Shown here one piece after another: positions 36,994 through 47,559 of a stretch of 64,000 bases of DNA. The stretch spans positions 868,001 through 932,000 of the forward strand of contig CAVYVA010000004.1 in NCBI GenBank assembly GCA_963771835.1, in the 5' to 3' direction. The stretch is from CAVQCJ01 sp963771835. GTDB lineage: Bacteria; Actinomycetota; Actinomycetes; Prado026. A program made the position numbers and the translations under genes. Numbering within the stretch: position 1 is the first letter of the stretch; every line of letters begins with the position of its first letter. The notes under the pieces were generated by a model. It was not told the origin of the DNA, did no database searches, and was given only the letters and a program-made list of their open reading frames with translations.

Positions 36994-38143
36994 CTAAGCA
37001 GGCAGGTCGAGCACCTCGACCTCGGAGCCCGCCGACGCGCCGCCGGGCGGGATCACCACGAGCGCCTCGGCGTGGGCGAGACCGCGCAGCATCGCCGGGC
37101 CGATGTAGTGCAGCGGATGCCCGTCGCGCACCGGTACCAGCCGTACGTCGTGCGGGTGCCCCGGGACGTCGGTGTCCAGCCGTGTCGTCCGCCGGTCCGC
37201 GGCCGGCAGTCCGCGCAGCGCGCGCAGCGCCGGCCCGACCAGGGTGACGACGCCGGACACTGCGGCCAGCGGGTTGCCGGGCAGCCCGACCAGCGAGCGG
37301 CCGTCGGCGAGCGCGGCGAGCAGCATCGGGTGGCCCGGGCGGACGTCGACGCCGTCAGCGTCGATCCGGGCGCCGGTCTCGGTGAGGACCTTGTGCAGGT
37401 GGTCCCGCGGGCCGGCCGCGGTGGACCCGGTGGTGACGACCAGGTCGCGCGGTGGACGCCTCGAGGGCGTCGCGCAGGGCCGGCACGGTGTCCGCGAGAC
37501 GCTGGTGGTGGCCGACGACCGCCCCGAGCGAGGCGAGCCAGGGCCGCAGCATCGGGCCGAGCGCGTCGCGGATCCGGCCGTGCGAGGCGGGCCCGCCCCC
37601 GACCAGCTCGTCGCCGATGACCAGCAGGTCGACGGTCGGGCGACGGGTGACGCGCAGGGTGTCCGCGCCGGCCGCCGCGGCGAGGCCGACCAGAGCGGGC
37701 ACGACCAGCTGGCCGGCGGTCGCGACGACGTCGCCCGCGCGGCACTCCGAGCCGGCCGTGCGGATGTCGCGGCCGGCCGGCGGCAGGTGCGCGCCTTCGT
37801 GCAGGTGCACCATCGCGTCCGCCTCGGCTCCGTGCTCGCGGCGGAGCACGGCGTCGGACCCGGCCGGCAGCGGCGCGCCGGTGGACACGCGGATGGCCTG
37901 ACCGGGGCGGAGCGCCTCCGGGGCGCGGTCCCCGGCGCTCACCTCACCGACGACCGTCCACGGGGGCGCGCCGGCGAACGCCCAACCGTCCATGGCGGAG
38001 ACCGTGCCCGGCGGCAGGTCGGTCATGGCGACGACATCGGAAACGAGGACCAGCCCGACCGCGTCGTCCAGTGCGACGGTGACCGGGGCCAGCGCCGGGA
38101 TCGCCGCGGCCAGCCCGCGGGCCTGGTCCCAGCCGACGCTCAC
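36994..38143 (-). CDS. moeA: Molybdopterin molybdotransferase MoeA
   Basis: Inserts molybdate into adenylylated molybdopterin. Motifs: PPGTVSAMDGWAF, RVSTGAPLPAGSDAV, GRIRD, then VVTTGSTAAGPRDHLH and LVGLPGNPLAAV. One +1 break at about 37450, just before the MPT-binding domain; corrected length is 382 residues. GTG 38143 overlaps the DUF6457 stop. A mobA-like gene lies about 10 kb away. Confidence 0.88.
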
Positions 38144-38391
38144 TCGGCGGGGGGCGGCGACCACGACAGGGCCAGCTGCTGCGCGGCCAGCGCGGCAGCC
38201 GCGATCTTCTCGGTGCCGCCGCCGTGCAGGCCGGCTGCGTAGCCGACCAGGAAGGTGGTCAACGGCGCGGCCGGCCGGTCGACGTTGTGCGCCGCGTCCC
38301 GGGCGACATCCAGGAGCAGGCGGAGGTCGACGGCCTCGGGGTCCACGTCGAGCTCGGCTGCGAGCGCGGCGACCCACTCGTCCAGCACCAC
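38140..38391 (-). CDS. DUF6457 small protein
   Basis: 83 residues from GTG 38391 (VVLDEWVAALAAELDVD), which is where conservation seems to begin; the frame is open further upstream. All-helical, with HNVDRPAAPLTTFLVGYAAG. DUF6457 occurs beside or fused to molybdenum-cofactor guanylyltransferase genes. The 4-bp overlap with moeA supports a cofactor-related role. Its own function is unknown. Confidence 0.75.
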   Translation of the reverse strand: MVLDEWVAALAAELDVDPEAVDLRLLLDVARDAAHNVDRPAAPLTTFLVGYAAGLHGGGTEKIAAAALAAQQLALSWSPPPAE

Positions 38392-38480
38392 GTGCGACCA
38401 CCTCCGCGCTCGGGTTCCGGGGGCCGAGCCTAGTGGCGCCCCTCGATCGCATCCCCTCTCGGCGGGTGCGGTCACCCGAA

Positions 38481-38498
38481 CTTGACGCTAGTGTCAAG
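38481..38498. promoter_or_regulatory. 18-bp palindrome at the start of the carboxylase operon
   Basis: CTTGACGCTAGTGTCAAG is a palindrome centred on CTAG with one mismatched pair. It ends 3 bp before the mccB-like GTG, in the divergent region with DUF6457. It is the natural operator of the TetR encoded inside the operon. TAGTGT within it could be the -10 of a leaderless transcript starting at the GTG. Confidence 0.65.
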
Positions 38499-38501
38499 TC
38501 C

Positions 38502-40107
38502 GTGCAGCCGCTGGGGTCCGGGGTCGACCGACAGTCGCCCGGCTACGCCGCCAACCGCGCCGCGATGCTCGAGGCGCTGGCCGAGATCGAGGCGCTGCAG
38601 ACCCGGGTCGCCGCCGGCGGTGGCGACCGTTCGGTGGCCCGGCTGCGGGAGCGCGGCAAGCTGCTCCCGCGCGAGCGGATCCGGCTGCTCCTGGACCGGG
38701 ACTCCCCGTTCCTCGAGCTGTCGCCGCTGGCCGGCTGGGGCACCGAGCAACCCCTCGGCGGCGGCCTGGTCACCGGCATCGGGATCGTCAGCGGCACCCA
38801 GTGCGTGGTCATCGCGAACGACCCCACGGTGAAGGGCGGCGCGCAGGGGCCGACCGCGGTCGCCAAGGGCCTGCGCGCGATGGAGGTCGCCCGGACCAAC
38901 CGGCTCCCGCTGCTGAGCCTGACCGAGTCGGCGGGCGCGGACCTGCCGCGGCAGGCCGACATCTTCGTGCCGGGCGGGCGAGTCGTTCCGCAACCTCACC
39001 CGGCTGTCGGCCGAGGGCATCCCGACCGTGACGATGGTGTTCGGGTCTTCGACCGCCGGCGGCGCGTACGTGCCCGGGCATGAGCGACTACGTCGTGCTG
39101 CAGCGCGCGGCGGCGCGGGTGTACCTCGGCGGCCCGCCGCTGGTGAAGATGGCGATCGACGAGGACGCGGACGAGGAGGAGCTCGGCGGCGCGCGAGATG
39201 CACGCGCGCACCTCGGGGCTGGCCGACTACCTCGGCGACGACGAGCCGGACACGATCCGCATCGGCCGCGACATCGTCGCCCACCTCGGCTGGCGCCCGG
39301 AGGGACCCGGGCCGCGCACCCCCAACCCGGACCCGCCGCTGCACGACCCCGACGACCTGCTGGGCATCGCGTCGGCCGACGTGCGGGTGCCCGTTCGAGG
39401 TGCGCGAGGTGCTGGCCCGTACGCTCGACGGGAGCCGCTTCGAGGAGTTCAAGCCGCTGTACGGCAGCACGCTCGTCACCGGCTGGGGGGAGCTGTGCGG
39501 CTACCCGGTCGGGGTGCTCGCCAACAACGGGATCCTGTTCTCGAGCCGAGGCGCAACAAGGGCGCGCAGTTCATCCAGCTGTGCAACCGCATGGACGTGC
39601 CGATCGCTGTTCGTGCAGAACATCACCGGCTTCATGGTCGGCACCCGCTACGAGCAGGGCGGGATCATCAAGGACGGCGCCAAGCTCATCAACGCCGTGT
39701 CGAACTCGGCGGTGCCGCACCTGACGCTCATGGTCGGCGCGTCGTACGGCGCCGGGAACTACGGGATGAGCGGGCGGGCGTACGACCCGCGGTTCGTCTT
39801 CACCTGGCCGAACCACCGCATCGCGGTGATGGGGCCCAAGCAGCTCGGCGGCGTCCTGGAGATCGTCGCGCGGCAGAAGGCGGCGGCGGACGGTTCCGCG
39901 TTCGACGAGGCCGCGTTCGCGCCCGCCCGGCAGGCGTTCGAGGACCAGGTCGAGGCCGAGTCGACGGCGCTGTTCGCGACCGGCCGGCTGTGGGACGACG
40001 GCATCATCGACCCGCGCGACACTCGTACGGTTCTGGGCATCGCGCTGGCGGCGTGCCACCAGGCCCCGGTGCAGGGGACGTCGTCCTTCGGCGTCTTCCG
40101 GATGTGA
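38502..40107 (+). CDS. Acyl-CoA carboxylase beta subunit (carboxyltransferase; MccB/AtuC/LiuB type)
   Basis: Transfers the carboxyl from biotin to a branched enoyl-CoA. Seen: NDPTVKGGAQGPTAVAKGLRA in outline, LTESAGADLPRQ, GSSTAGGAYVPG, KGAQFIQLC, QNITGFMVG and GASYGAGNYGMSGRAYDPRF. The closest general type is methylcrotonyl- or geranyl-CoA carboxylase beta. About seven extra bases (about 38983, 39077, 39198, 39394, two near 39556, 39606) break the frame; removal gives 533 codons. GTG 38502. Confidence 0.88.
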
Positions 40108-40115
40108 GCGCCGCG

Positions 40116-42345
40116 ATGACAGCTCCGCACCACCTCGTCCCGCCGCGACGGATCAGCCGGCTGCTGGTGGCCAACCGCGGCGAGATCGCGACCCGGGTCT
40201 TCCGGACGGCGCGCGACCTCGGCATGGGCACCGTCGCGGTGTACTCCGAGCCGGACGCGGCGCTCCCGTTCGTGTCCGACGCGGACCTGGCGGTGCCGCT
40301 GCTCGGCGCGACGCCCGCGCAGACGTACCTCGACATCGACCAGCTGCTCGCGGCGGCGCGACGGACCGGCGCCGACGCCGTGCACCCCGGCTACGGCTTC
40401 CTGGCCGAGAACGCGGCGTTCGCCCGCGCCGTGCAGTCGACGCCGGGCTGGTCTGGGTCGGGCCGGCGGCCGCGACCGATCGAGCGCGCTCGGGTCCAAG
40501 CTCGAGGCGAAGCGCGTCGCGGCGGCGGCCGGGGTTCCGCTGGCGCCTGCTGCGGAGCTCGGCGCGCGACGACGCCGAGGGCTGGGCGGCGGCCGGCGAG
40601 CAGGTGGGTTTCCCCTTGCTGGTCAAGGCTTCCGCGGGCGGCGGCGGGCGCGGGATGCGGCTGGTCGAGGAGCCGGGCGACCTGGCCGAGGCGGTGCGGT
40701 CGGCCGGCGGGAGGCGGCGTCCGCGTTCGGCGACGGCACGGTCTTCCTGGAGCACTACCTGCGCGGAGCGCGGCACGTCGAGGTCCAGCTGCTCGGCGAC
40801 GAGCAGGGCTCCGTGGTGCACCTGTTCGAGCGGGAGTGCTCGATCCAGCGCCGGCACCAGAAGATCGTCGAGGAGTCGCCGTCCCCGGGCACCGCGATGC
40901 CGACGCTGCGGGCGATGTGCGCCGCGGCGGTGACGCTGGGCCGGGCGGTTCGGTACGTCGGGGTCGGCACGGTCGAGTTCCTGGTGGTGGGCGACGACGA
41001 GCACCAGCAGTTCTTCTTCCTGGAGATGAACACGCGGCTGCAGGTCGAGCACGCGGTGACCGAGATGGTCACGTACAAGGATCTGGTCAAGGCGCAGCTG
41101 GTCGTGGCACAAGGGCTGCCGCACGGGTTGTCGGACGGCGGGTTCGACCGCTGGGAGGACGACCTGGACGTGGTCGAGCTGCCGCCCGACGCGGCCGCGC
41201 AGCTGGGCCGCGACGCCGACGACGACGAGGACGACGGGGAGCTCGACGACACTGACATCGCCGAGCACCAGGACCGCTCGCACGCGGTCGAGGCCAGGCT
41301 CTACGCCGAGGACCCCGGCGCCGGCTACGCACCCTCGACCGGGCCGGTGCTGCTCTTCGACTACGACGACGGTGACACGCGGGTGCGCTGGGAGACCACG
41401 GTCGGCACCGGGTCGGTCGTCTCCCCGTACTACGACGCTCTGCTGGCCAAGGTGATCGCCGCGGGGAACACGCGGCAGGAGGCGGTGGCGGCCCTGACCC
41501 AGGCGCTGCGCGGCATCCGGGTGCACGGGGTTCGGACCAACCGCGACCAGCTGGTCGCGATCCTGGAGTCCGCGCCGTTCCAGGCCGGCGGCACCCCGAC
41601 GGACTTCCTCGACCTGTTCCCCGAGCTGGTCGCGCCGGCCGTCCCGGTCGAGGTGCAGGACGCGCACCTGGTCGCCGCGGTGCTGTTCGGCGTCCGGCAG
41701 CGCCGGGCGGCCGCGCCGCTGCCGTTCGCCCCGGCCGGTTGGCGCAACGTGCGGGCCGGCGTCGACACGATCGCGTACGGACGCCCCGACGGGACCACCG
41801 TCCAGGTGGGCTACCGGCTCGGTGCCGACGGCTCCGCGCTCGTCGAGATCGGCGGGGTCGAGCACGACGTCCGGGTGCACGGTGTCGACGACGACGGGGT
41901 CGACGCTGTGGTGGACGGGGTGCGCCGGCGCTGTCTCGTCGCGCAGTACGCGCGCGACGGCGCGAACAGCCCCAACGGCGGTGACGGAGACGGCGGCCTG
42001 GTCTGCGTCGACGGCGGTGGCTGGTCGACGCAGTGGGTCGAGCGACCCCGGTTCGGCACGGGTGTCGCGGGCGGACCGGCGACGTCCCCGACCGCGCCGG
42101 TCCCGGGGACCGTCACCGCGGTCCTCGTCGCGCCCGGCGACGTCGTCGCCGCCGGCCAGCCGCTGGTGGTGCTCGAGGCGATGAAGATGGAGCACCGGGT
42201 GACGGCATCGGTCGAGGGGAGCGTGGACGCAGTCCTGGTCGAGGTGGGCCAGGCCGTGGATGCGCACGACGTCCTCGTGACGCTTGCCCTGCCGGACGAG
42301 CCGGACGAGCCGGACGCCGCCGACGCGGAGCCGGCGGATGGCTGA
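40116..42345 (+). CDS. Acyl-CoA carboxylase alpha subunit (biotin carboxylase + BCCP; MccA/AtuF type)
   Basis: The N-terminal biotin carboxylase domain has LLVANRGEIATRVFRTA, HPGYGFLAENA, KASAGGGGRGMR, ECSIQRRHQK and EMNTRLQVEH. The C-terminal biotinyl domain has EAMKMEH, with Lys as biotin site. It forms the holoenzyme with the preceding beta subunit. Unusual: an acidic insert (DADDDEDDGELDDTD, encoded about 41213-41257) before the HAVEARLYAEDP motif. Several frame breaks between 40438 and 40715. ATG 40116, 8 bp after the beta stop. Confidence 0.88.
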
Positions 42346-44168
42346 GCCCCGTCCGCCGGTGCGGATCGCGAACTGCAGCGGCTTCTTCGGCGACCGGCTG
42401 GCGGCCGCACGCGAGCAGGTCGAGGGCGGACCGATCGACGTGCTCACCGGTGACTGGCTCGCCGAGCTGACGATGCTGATCCTGGCCAGGCAGCGGCTCG
42501 CCGCACGGCCCCGGCTCCGGGTACGCCCGCACGTTCCTCACCCAGCTCGAGGAGGTGCTGGGCAGCTGCCTGGAGCGCGGCATCAAGGTCGTCTCCAACG
42601 CCGGCGGGCTCGACCCCGCCGGGTGCGCGGCCGCGGTGTCCGAGCTGGCGGCCCGCCTCGGCCTCGCCCCGCGGATCGCGTACGTCGAAGGGGACGACCT
42701 GCTCGCGCGGCTCACCGACCCGGGGGCGGTCGGGGCGATCGCCGGCGGCGCCGACGTGCTGCGCAACACCGACACCGGTGAGCCGTACGCCGTGCTCGGC
42801 ATGCCGCCGCTGACCGCCAACGCCTATCTCGGCGGGTTCGGCATCGCAGCCGCCCTCCGGGCGGGCGCGGACGTCGTCGTCACGGGGCGGGTCACCGACG
42901 CCGCGCTGGTGGTGGGCCCGGCCGCGTGGTGGCACGGCTGGGCGCCGGGCGACCTGGACGCGCTCGCCGGCGCGGTGGTGGCCGGGCACGTGATCGAGTG
43001 CGGCGCGCAGGCGACCGGCGGGAACTACGCGTTCTTCGAGGAGGTGCCGGGCCTGGCGCACGTCGGCTTCCCGATCGCGGAGGTGGCCGCGGACGGCTCG
43101 TCGGTGATCACCAAGCACGCGGGCAGCGGCGGGCTGGTGTCGGTCGGCACGGTGACGGCGCAGCTGCTGTACGAGATCGGCGGCCCGGCGTACCCGAACC
43201 CGGACGTCACGGCGCGCTTCGACACGGTGACGCTCGCGCAGGTCGGACCGGACCGGGTGGCCGTGCGCGGCGTGCGCGGCGAGCCGCCGCCGCCGACCCT
43301 GAAGGTCGCCGTGAACACCCTCGGCGGGTTCCGCAACAGCGCGACGTTCGTGCTCACCGGCCTGGACCTGGACGCGAAGGCGGCGCTGCTCGAGAGCCAG
43401 CTGCGCGAGGTGCTGACGTCGTTCGCGGGGCTCGACGTGCAGCTGCTGCGGCGGACTCCCGTGACCGCCGACGGGGTGCCCGCCGACGTCCCGCAGTACG
43501 CCACCCAGGCCGAGCTCCGGGTGACGGTGCGCGGCAAGGACGCGAAGGCGCTCGGCAAGGCGTTCACCGCGCCCGCCGTCGAGCTGGCGCTGGCCTCGGT
43601 CCCGGGGCTGTACGCGGACGGACCGCCGTCCGACCCGACCCCGTACGGCGTCTACTGGCCGGCCGCCGTGGACGCGGCGCTCGTCGAGCAGCGCGTCGTC
43701 CTGGACGGCGCCGAGATCGCCCGCATCCCTTCCGTCGTTGCATACGGATCGGGGGCTATCACCCCCGATCCGTATGCAACGACGCGCCGGCGGACGGCGC
43801 GGCGGCGACGGCGCGGCGGGAGACGGTCCGGGTGGCGCTCGGGACGGTGTTCGGGGCGCGCTCGGGGGACAAGGGGGGCGACGCCAACATCGGCGTCTGG
43901 GCCCGCACCGCACCCGGCGTACGCATGGCTGCGCGACTTCCTCACGGTCGAGCGCGTGCACGAGCTGCTGCCCGAGACGCGCGCGCACACGGTCGAGGTG
44001 CACCTGCTGCCCAACCTGCTCGCCGTCAACGTGGTCGTGCACGGCCTGCTCGGCCGGGGCGTCGCCGCGAACACCGCCGTCGACCCGCAGGGCAAGGGCC
44101 TCGGCGAGTACCTGCGCGCGAAGTCCGTCGACCTGCCGGCCGCTCTGCTCCCGGACGGCACCGCATGA
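42338..44168 (+). CDS. atuA: AtuA/DUF1446 family protein with C-terminal AtuA-like domain
   Basis: Family required for acyclic terpene (citronellol/geraniol) growth in Pseudomonas; biochemical role unknown. The large N-terminal domain has IANCSGFFGDR, VSNAGGLDP, TGRVTDAALVVGP and GSGGLVSVGTVTAQLLYEIGG. The smaller C-terminal domain has GTVFGARSGDKGGDANIGVWAR and KGLGEYLRA. Breaks: +1 near 42513, a two-base shift across the palindrome at 43733-43784 in the interdomain linker, and +1 near 43916. If the palindrome is real and unmatched by errors, the two domains are out of frame. Confidence 0.83.
43733..43784. repeat. Perfect 23-bp inverted repeat inside the atuA linker
   Basis: Arms 43733-43755 and 43762-43784 are exact reverse complements, separated by the 6-base loop CTATCA. 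The left arm begins CGTCGTTGCATACGG and ends GGGGG. It translates as about 17 residues unlike the family, between the two AtuA domains. Read as RNA it forms a very stable hairpin in the middle of a seven-gene operon. Confidence 0.93.
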
Positions 44169-44785
44169 GCGGCACGAGCAGGGTGCCGCTCACCGACCGC
44201 GGCCGGCGAACCCGCGAGAAGCTGCTGCTCGCCGCCCGCACCGTCTTCGAGGAACGCGGCTACGAGGACACCCGGATGTCCGACATCGCGAGGGCGGCCA
44301 AGGTGAGCCACGGCACCGTGTACACCTACTTCGACAGCAAGGACCAGGTGCTGCGCGAGGCGTGCGCGACGTTCGTGGACGACATCCTGACCACGATCCG
44401 GGTGCCGGACGACCTGCGCTCCGACCCGGCGGTCCGGCTGTTCGAGGGGCACCGGCGCTACCTGGAGGCGTACTCCGAGAACGCCCGCATGCTCGAGGTC
44501 GTCGAGCAGGCCGCGGCCGGGGAGCCGTACTTCCGCGACCTGGTCACCCACCTGCGGTCGGTGTTCCTGGAGCGCGCCGCCGGCGGGCTGCGCGAGTTCC
44601 AGAAGCGCGGGCTCGCGGACCCCGGGCTCGACCCGGAGATGGTGGCGCCCGCGCTGGTCGGGATGGCCGAGGCGTTCGCGCGGCGCTGGCACCTGCTGGG
44701 CGAGGAGTACGACGTCGACGACGTGGCGCGGCTGCTCGCGACCCTCTGGTTGCGCGCCGCCGGTGTGGAGGTGAGCCGGGTATGA
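44165..44785 (+). CDS. TetR-family regulator within the carboxylase/atu-like operon
   Basis: 206 residues. The N-terminal helix-turn-helix (TREKLLLAARTVFEERGYEDTR, then MSDIARAAKVSHGTVYTYF) is typical of FadR/AcrR-like acyl-CoA-responsive TetR proteins. ATG 44165 overlaps the atuA stop; its own stop overlaps the next ATG. It probably autoregulates the operon through the palindrome at 38481-38498. Confidence 0.88.
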   Translation: MSGTSRVPLTDRGRRTREKLLLAARTVFEERGYEDTRMSDIARAAKVSHGTVYTYFDSKDQVLREACATFVDDILTTIRVPDDLRSDPAVRLFEGHRRYLEAYSENARMLEVVEQAAAGEPYFRDLVTHLRSVFLERAAGGLREFQKRGLADPGLDPEMVAPALVGMAEAFARRWHLLGEEYDVDDVARLLATLWLRAAGVEVSRV

Positions 44786-45934
44786 GGTTCAGCGAGGAGC
44801 ACGACCAGCTGCGGGCCGTCGTGCGTCAGGTGGTCGAGCGGGAGATCAACCCGCACGCCGACGAGTGGGAGGCTGCGGGCACGTTCCCCGCGCACGAGCT
44901 GTTCAGCAAGCTGGGCGGGCTCGGGCTGCTCGGGCTGGAGTACGACCCGGCGTACGGGGGCGGCGGCGCCGACCACACGTTCACGCTCGTGCTCGGCGAG
45001 GAGCTCGGCCGTGCCGACGTCGCCGGCGTCCCGATGGCGATCGCGGTGCAGGCCTCGATGGCGACGCCCGCGCTGGCGAGGTTCGGCAGCGAAGAGCTCA
45101 AGCAGCGCTACCTCGCGCCGGCGATCCGCGGCGAGATGGTCTGCGCAGTCGCCGTGACCGAACCCGGGGCCGGATCGGACGTCGCCGGGATCCGGACCCG
45201 CGCGGTCCGCGACGGCGACGAGTGGGTGGTGGACGGCCGCAAGCTCTACATCACCAACGGTACGCAGGCCGACTGGCTGTGCCTGCTGGTGCGGACGTCT
45301 CCGGACGAGACCGGCTACCACGGGATGTCGTTGCTGGTGTTCCCGACGAGCACGCCGGGCTTCTCCGTGTCGCGCAAGCTGGACAAGCTCGGCAACCGGT
45401 CCTCGGACACGGCCGAGCTGTTGTTCGAGGAGTGCCGCGTGCCGGTCGACCACACGATCGGCGAGGTCGGCCGCGGGTTCCAGCAGCAGATGGTGCAGTT
45501 CCAGGACGAGCGCCTGATCGGGGCGTACATGGCGACCGCCGGGATGGACCGGGCGTTGCGCCGTACCGTCGACTACCTGCAGGTGCGCGAGACGTTCGGC
45601 AAGCCGCTGATGGCCAACCAGCACGTGCAGTTCCGGCTGGCCGAGCTGTTCGCCGACGTGGACGTGCTGCGCGAGTACTGCCGCACGGCCGCCGCAGGCG
45701 TACGCCGACGGTCAGGACGTGACCAAGTACGCGACGGTGGCCAAGCTGAAGGCGGGACGGCTGGCCCGCGAGGTGGCCGACGTGTGCCTGCAGTTCCACG
45801 GCGGGATCGGGTACATGGAGGAGAGCTGGACGGCGCGGTACCTGCGCGACGCGCGGCTGATGTCCATCGGCGGCGGTTCGGACGAGGTGATGCTGCGCGT
45901 GATCGCGCTGCTGGAAGGGATGGGACGCCGATGA
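44782..45934 (+). CDS. Acyl-CoA dehydrogenase (AtuD/IVD-like)
   Basis: FAD-dependent alpha,beta-dehydrogenation of an acyl-CoA. Motifs: AVTEPGAGSDVAGIRTRA, LYITNGTQADW, then QFHGGIGYMEESWTARYLRDAR at the C-terminus with FAD contacts. A +1 break near 45693 (GCAGGCG for GCAGCG) precedes the last about 80 residues. ATG 44782; coupled to TetR upstream and the hydratase downstream. In this context it is likely the step before carboxylation of a branched or terpenoid acyl-CoA. Confidence 0.9.
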
Positions 45935-46743
45935 GCGGCACCGGGGCCGGCGCCGAGACGGCGCCCGTGCGTTACGACGTCGCGGACGGCGTGGCCACCG
46001 TCACGCTGAACCGTCCCGAGCAGCGCAACGTGCTGAACGCCGAGTCGCTGATGCCGCTGCTGGCCGCGCTGCAGCAGGCCGCGTCGGACGAGGCGGTCCG
46101 CGCCGTGGTGCTGACCGGGACCGGCAACACGTTCTGCTCCGGGGCCGACCTGCGTGGCGCCGCATCGGACACCGGCGGGTTCGCGTCGTCGGGTCCGCGG
46201 CTGACGGTGTCGGTGCTCGAGGCGCTGCTGGACCATCCCAAGCCGACGATCGCGCGGGTGCAGGGGCACGTCGCCGGCGGCGGGAACGGGCTGGTCGCCG
46301 CGTGCGACCTCGCGGTCGCGGTCGAAGACGCGCGGTTCGCGTTCAGCGAGGTGCGGGTGGGAGTTGCGCCCGCGGTGATCTCGGTGGTCTGCCTGCGGGT
46401 GATGCAGGCCCGGGACGCCGCCGAGCTGATGCTGACCGGTGAGCGGGTGTCGGCCGCGCGGGCGCTGCGGGCCGGGCTGCTGACCGAGGTCGTGCCCGAA
46501 GCCGGTCTGGACGAGACGGTCGGCCGATGGTGCGCCGCGCTCCGGCTGGGCGGGCCCGGGGCGGTCGCGGCGACCAAGGAGCTGCTGCGCCGGGTACCGG
46601 CGCTGTCCCGCGACGAAGGGTTCGCGTACACGAGCGAGCTGTCGGCCCGGCTGTTCGGCAGCGCCGAGGCCGCCGAGGGGATGACCGCGTTCGTCGAGCG
46701 CCGCCCACCTGCCTGGGCCCCGCCGGCCACCGACCCCACGTGA
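45931..46743 (+). CDS. Enoyl-CoA hydratase/isomerase (AtuE/LiuC-like)
   Basis: Crotonase-fold protein, 270 residues, intact. Signature: TVTLNRPEQRNVLNAE, SGADLRGAAS and VQGHVAGGGNGLVAACDLAVA. In methylglutaconyl- or isohexenylglutaconyl-CoA pathways this enzyme hydrates the product of the biotin carboxylase. ATG 45931; 4-bp overlaps on both sides. Confidence 0.9.
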   Translation: MSGTGAGAETAPVRYDVADGVATVTLNRPEQRNVLNAESLMPLLAALQQAASDEAVRAVVLTGTGNTFCSGADLRGAASDTGGFASSGPRLTVSVLEALLDHPKPTIARVQGHVAGGGNGLVAACDLAVAVEDARFAFSEVRVGVAPAVISVVCLRVMQARDAAELMLTGERVSAARALRAGLLTEVVPEAGLDETVGRWCAALRLGGPGAVAATKELLRRVPALSRDEGFAYTSELSARLFGSAEAAEGMTAFVERRPPAWAPPATDPT

Positions 46744-47559
46744 TCGGAACGGTCGTCGAACGGCTCCGCGCCGCGGGCTGCGTGTTCGCCGAGGACGAGG
46801 CGCGGCTGCTCGTCGAGGGTGCGGCGACGCCCGCCGAGCTGGACGCGATGGTGGACCGGCGGGTGGCCGGTGTCCCGCTCGAGCACATCCTCGGCTGGGC
46901 GGAGTTCTGCGGGTCCCGGGTCGCCGTCGACCCCGGCGTCTTCGTCCCCCGCCGCCGGACCGAGCTGCTGGTCCACGAGGCGGTCGCGCTTGCGGGCGCG
47001 AGCGCGGTCGTCGTCGACCTGTGCTGCGGCTCGGGTGCGGTCGGCGCTGCGCTGGCGGCGAGGCTCGACCGGATCGAGCTGTACGCCGTCGACATCGACC
47101 CGGTCGCGGTCGCGGTGCGCCGGCCGCAACCTCGCCGCCGCCGGCGGACGGGTCCTCGCCGGCGATCTGTACGCGCCGTTGCCCGGCGCGTTGCGGGGCC
47201 GCGTCGACCTGGTGCTGGCCAACTCCCCGTACGTGCCCACCGACGCCCTCGCGACGATGCCGCCGGAGGCACGGCTGCACGAACCGCGGGTGGCGCTCGA
47301 CGGCGGCGCCGACGGGCTCGACCTGCACCGCCGGATCGCCACCGGCGCGCCGCACTGGTTGCGCCGGGGCGGGCACCTGCTCGTCGAGACCAGCCGGCCG
47401 CAGGCTGCGCAGACGCTCGAGGCGTTCTCCAGCGCCGGCCTGACCGCGCACGTGGTCAGCTCGGACGTGCTGGACGCCACGGCGGTTGTCGGCACCTGGA
47501 CCGGTGCCGGGGCCGGCGACCAGGCCGACGGTCAGGCCGGCACGTCCGCCCGTTCGTAG
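46740..47559 (+). CDS. PrmC-like protein N5-glutamine methyltransferase
   Basis: SAM-dependent methyltransferase, about 272 residues. An N-terminal helical domain precedes the class I MTase core with VVDLCCGSGAVGAALAARL. The NPPY signature of glutamine methyltransferases is NSPY (LANSPYVP). A +1 break near 47110 splits it. It has the form of the second PrmC-type protein of actinobacteria. GTG 46740 overlaps the hydratase stop, yet the function appears unrelated to the operon. Confidence 0.8.
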
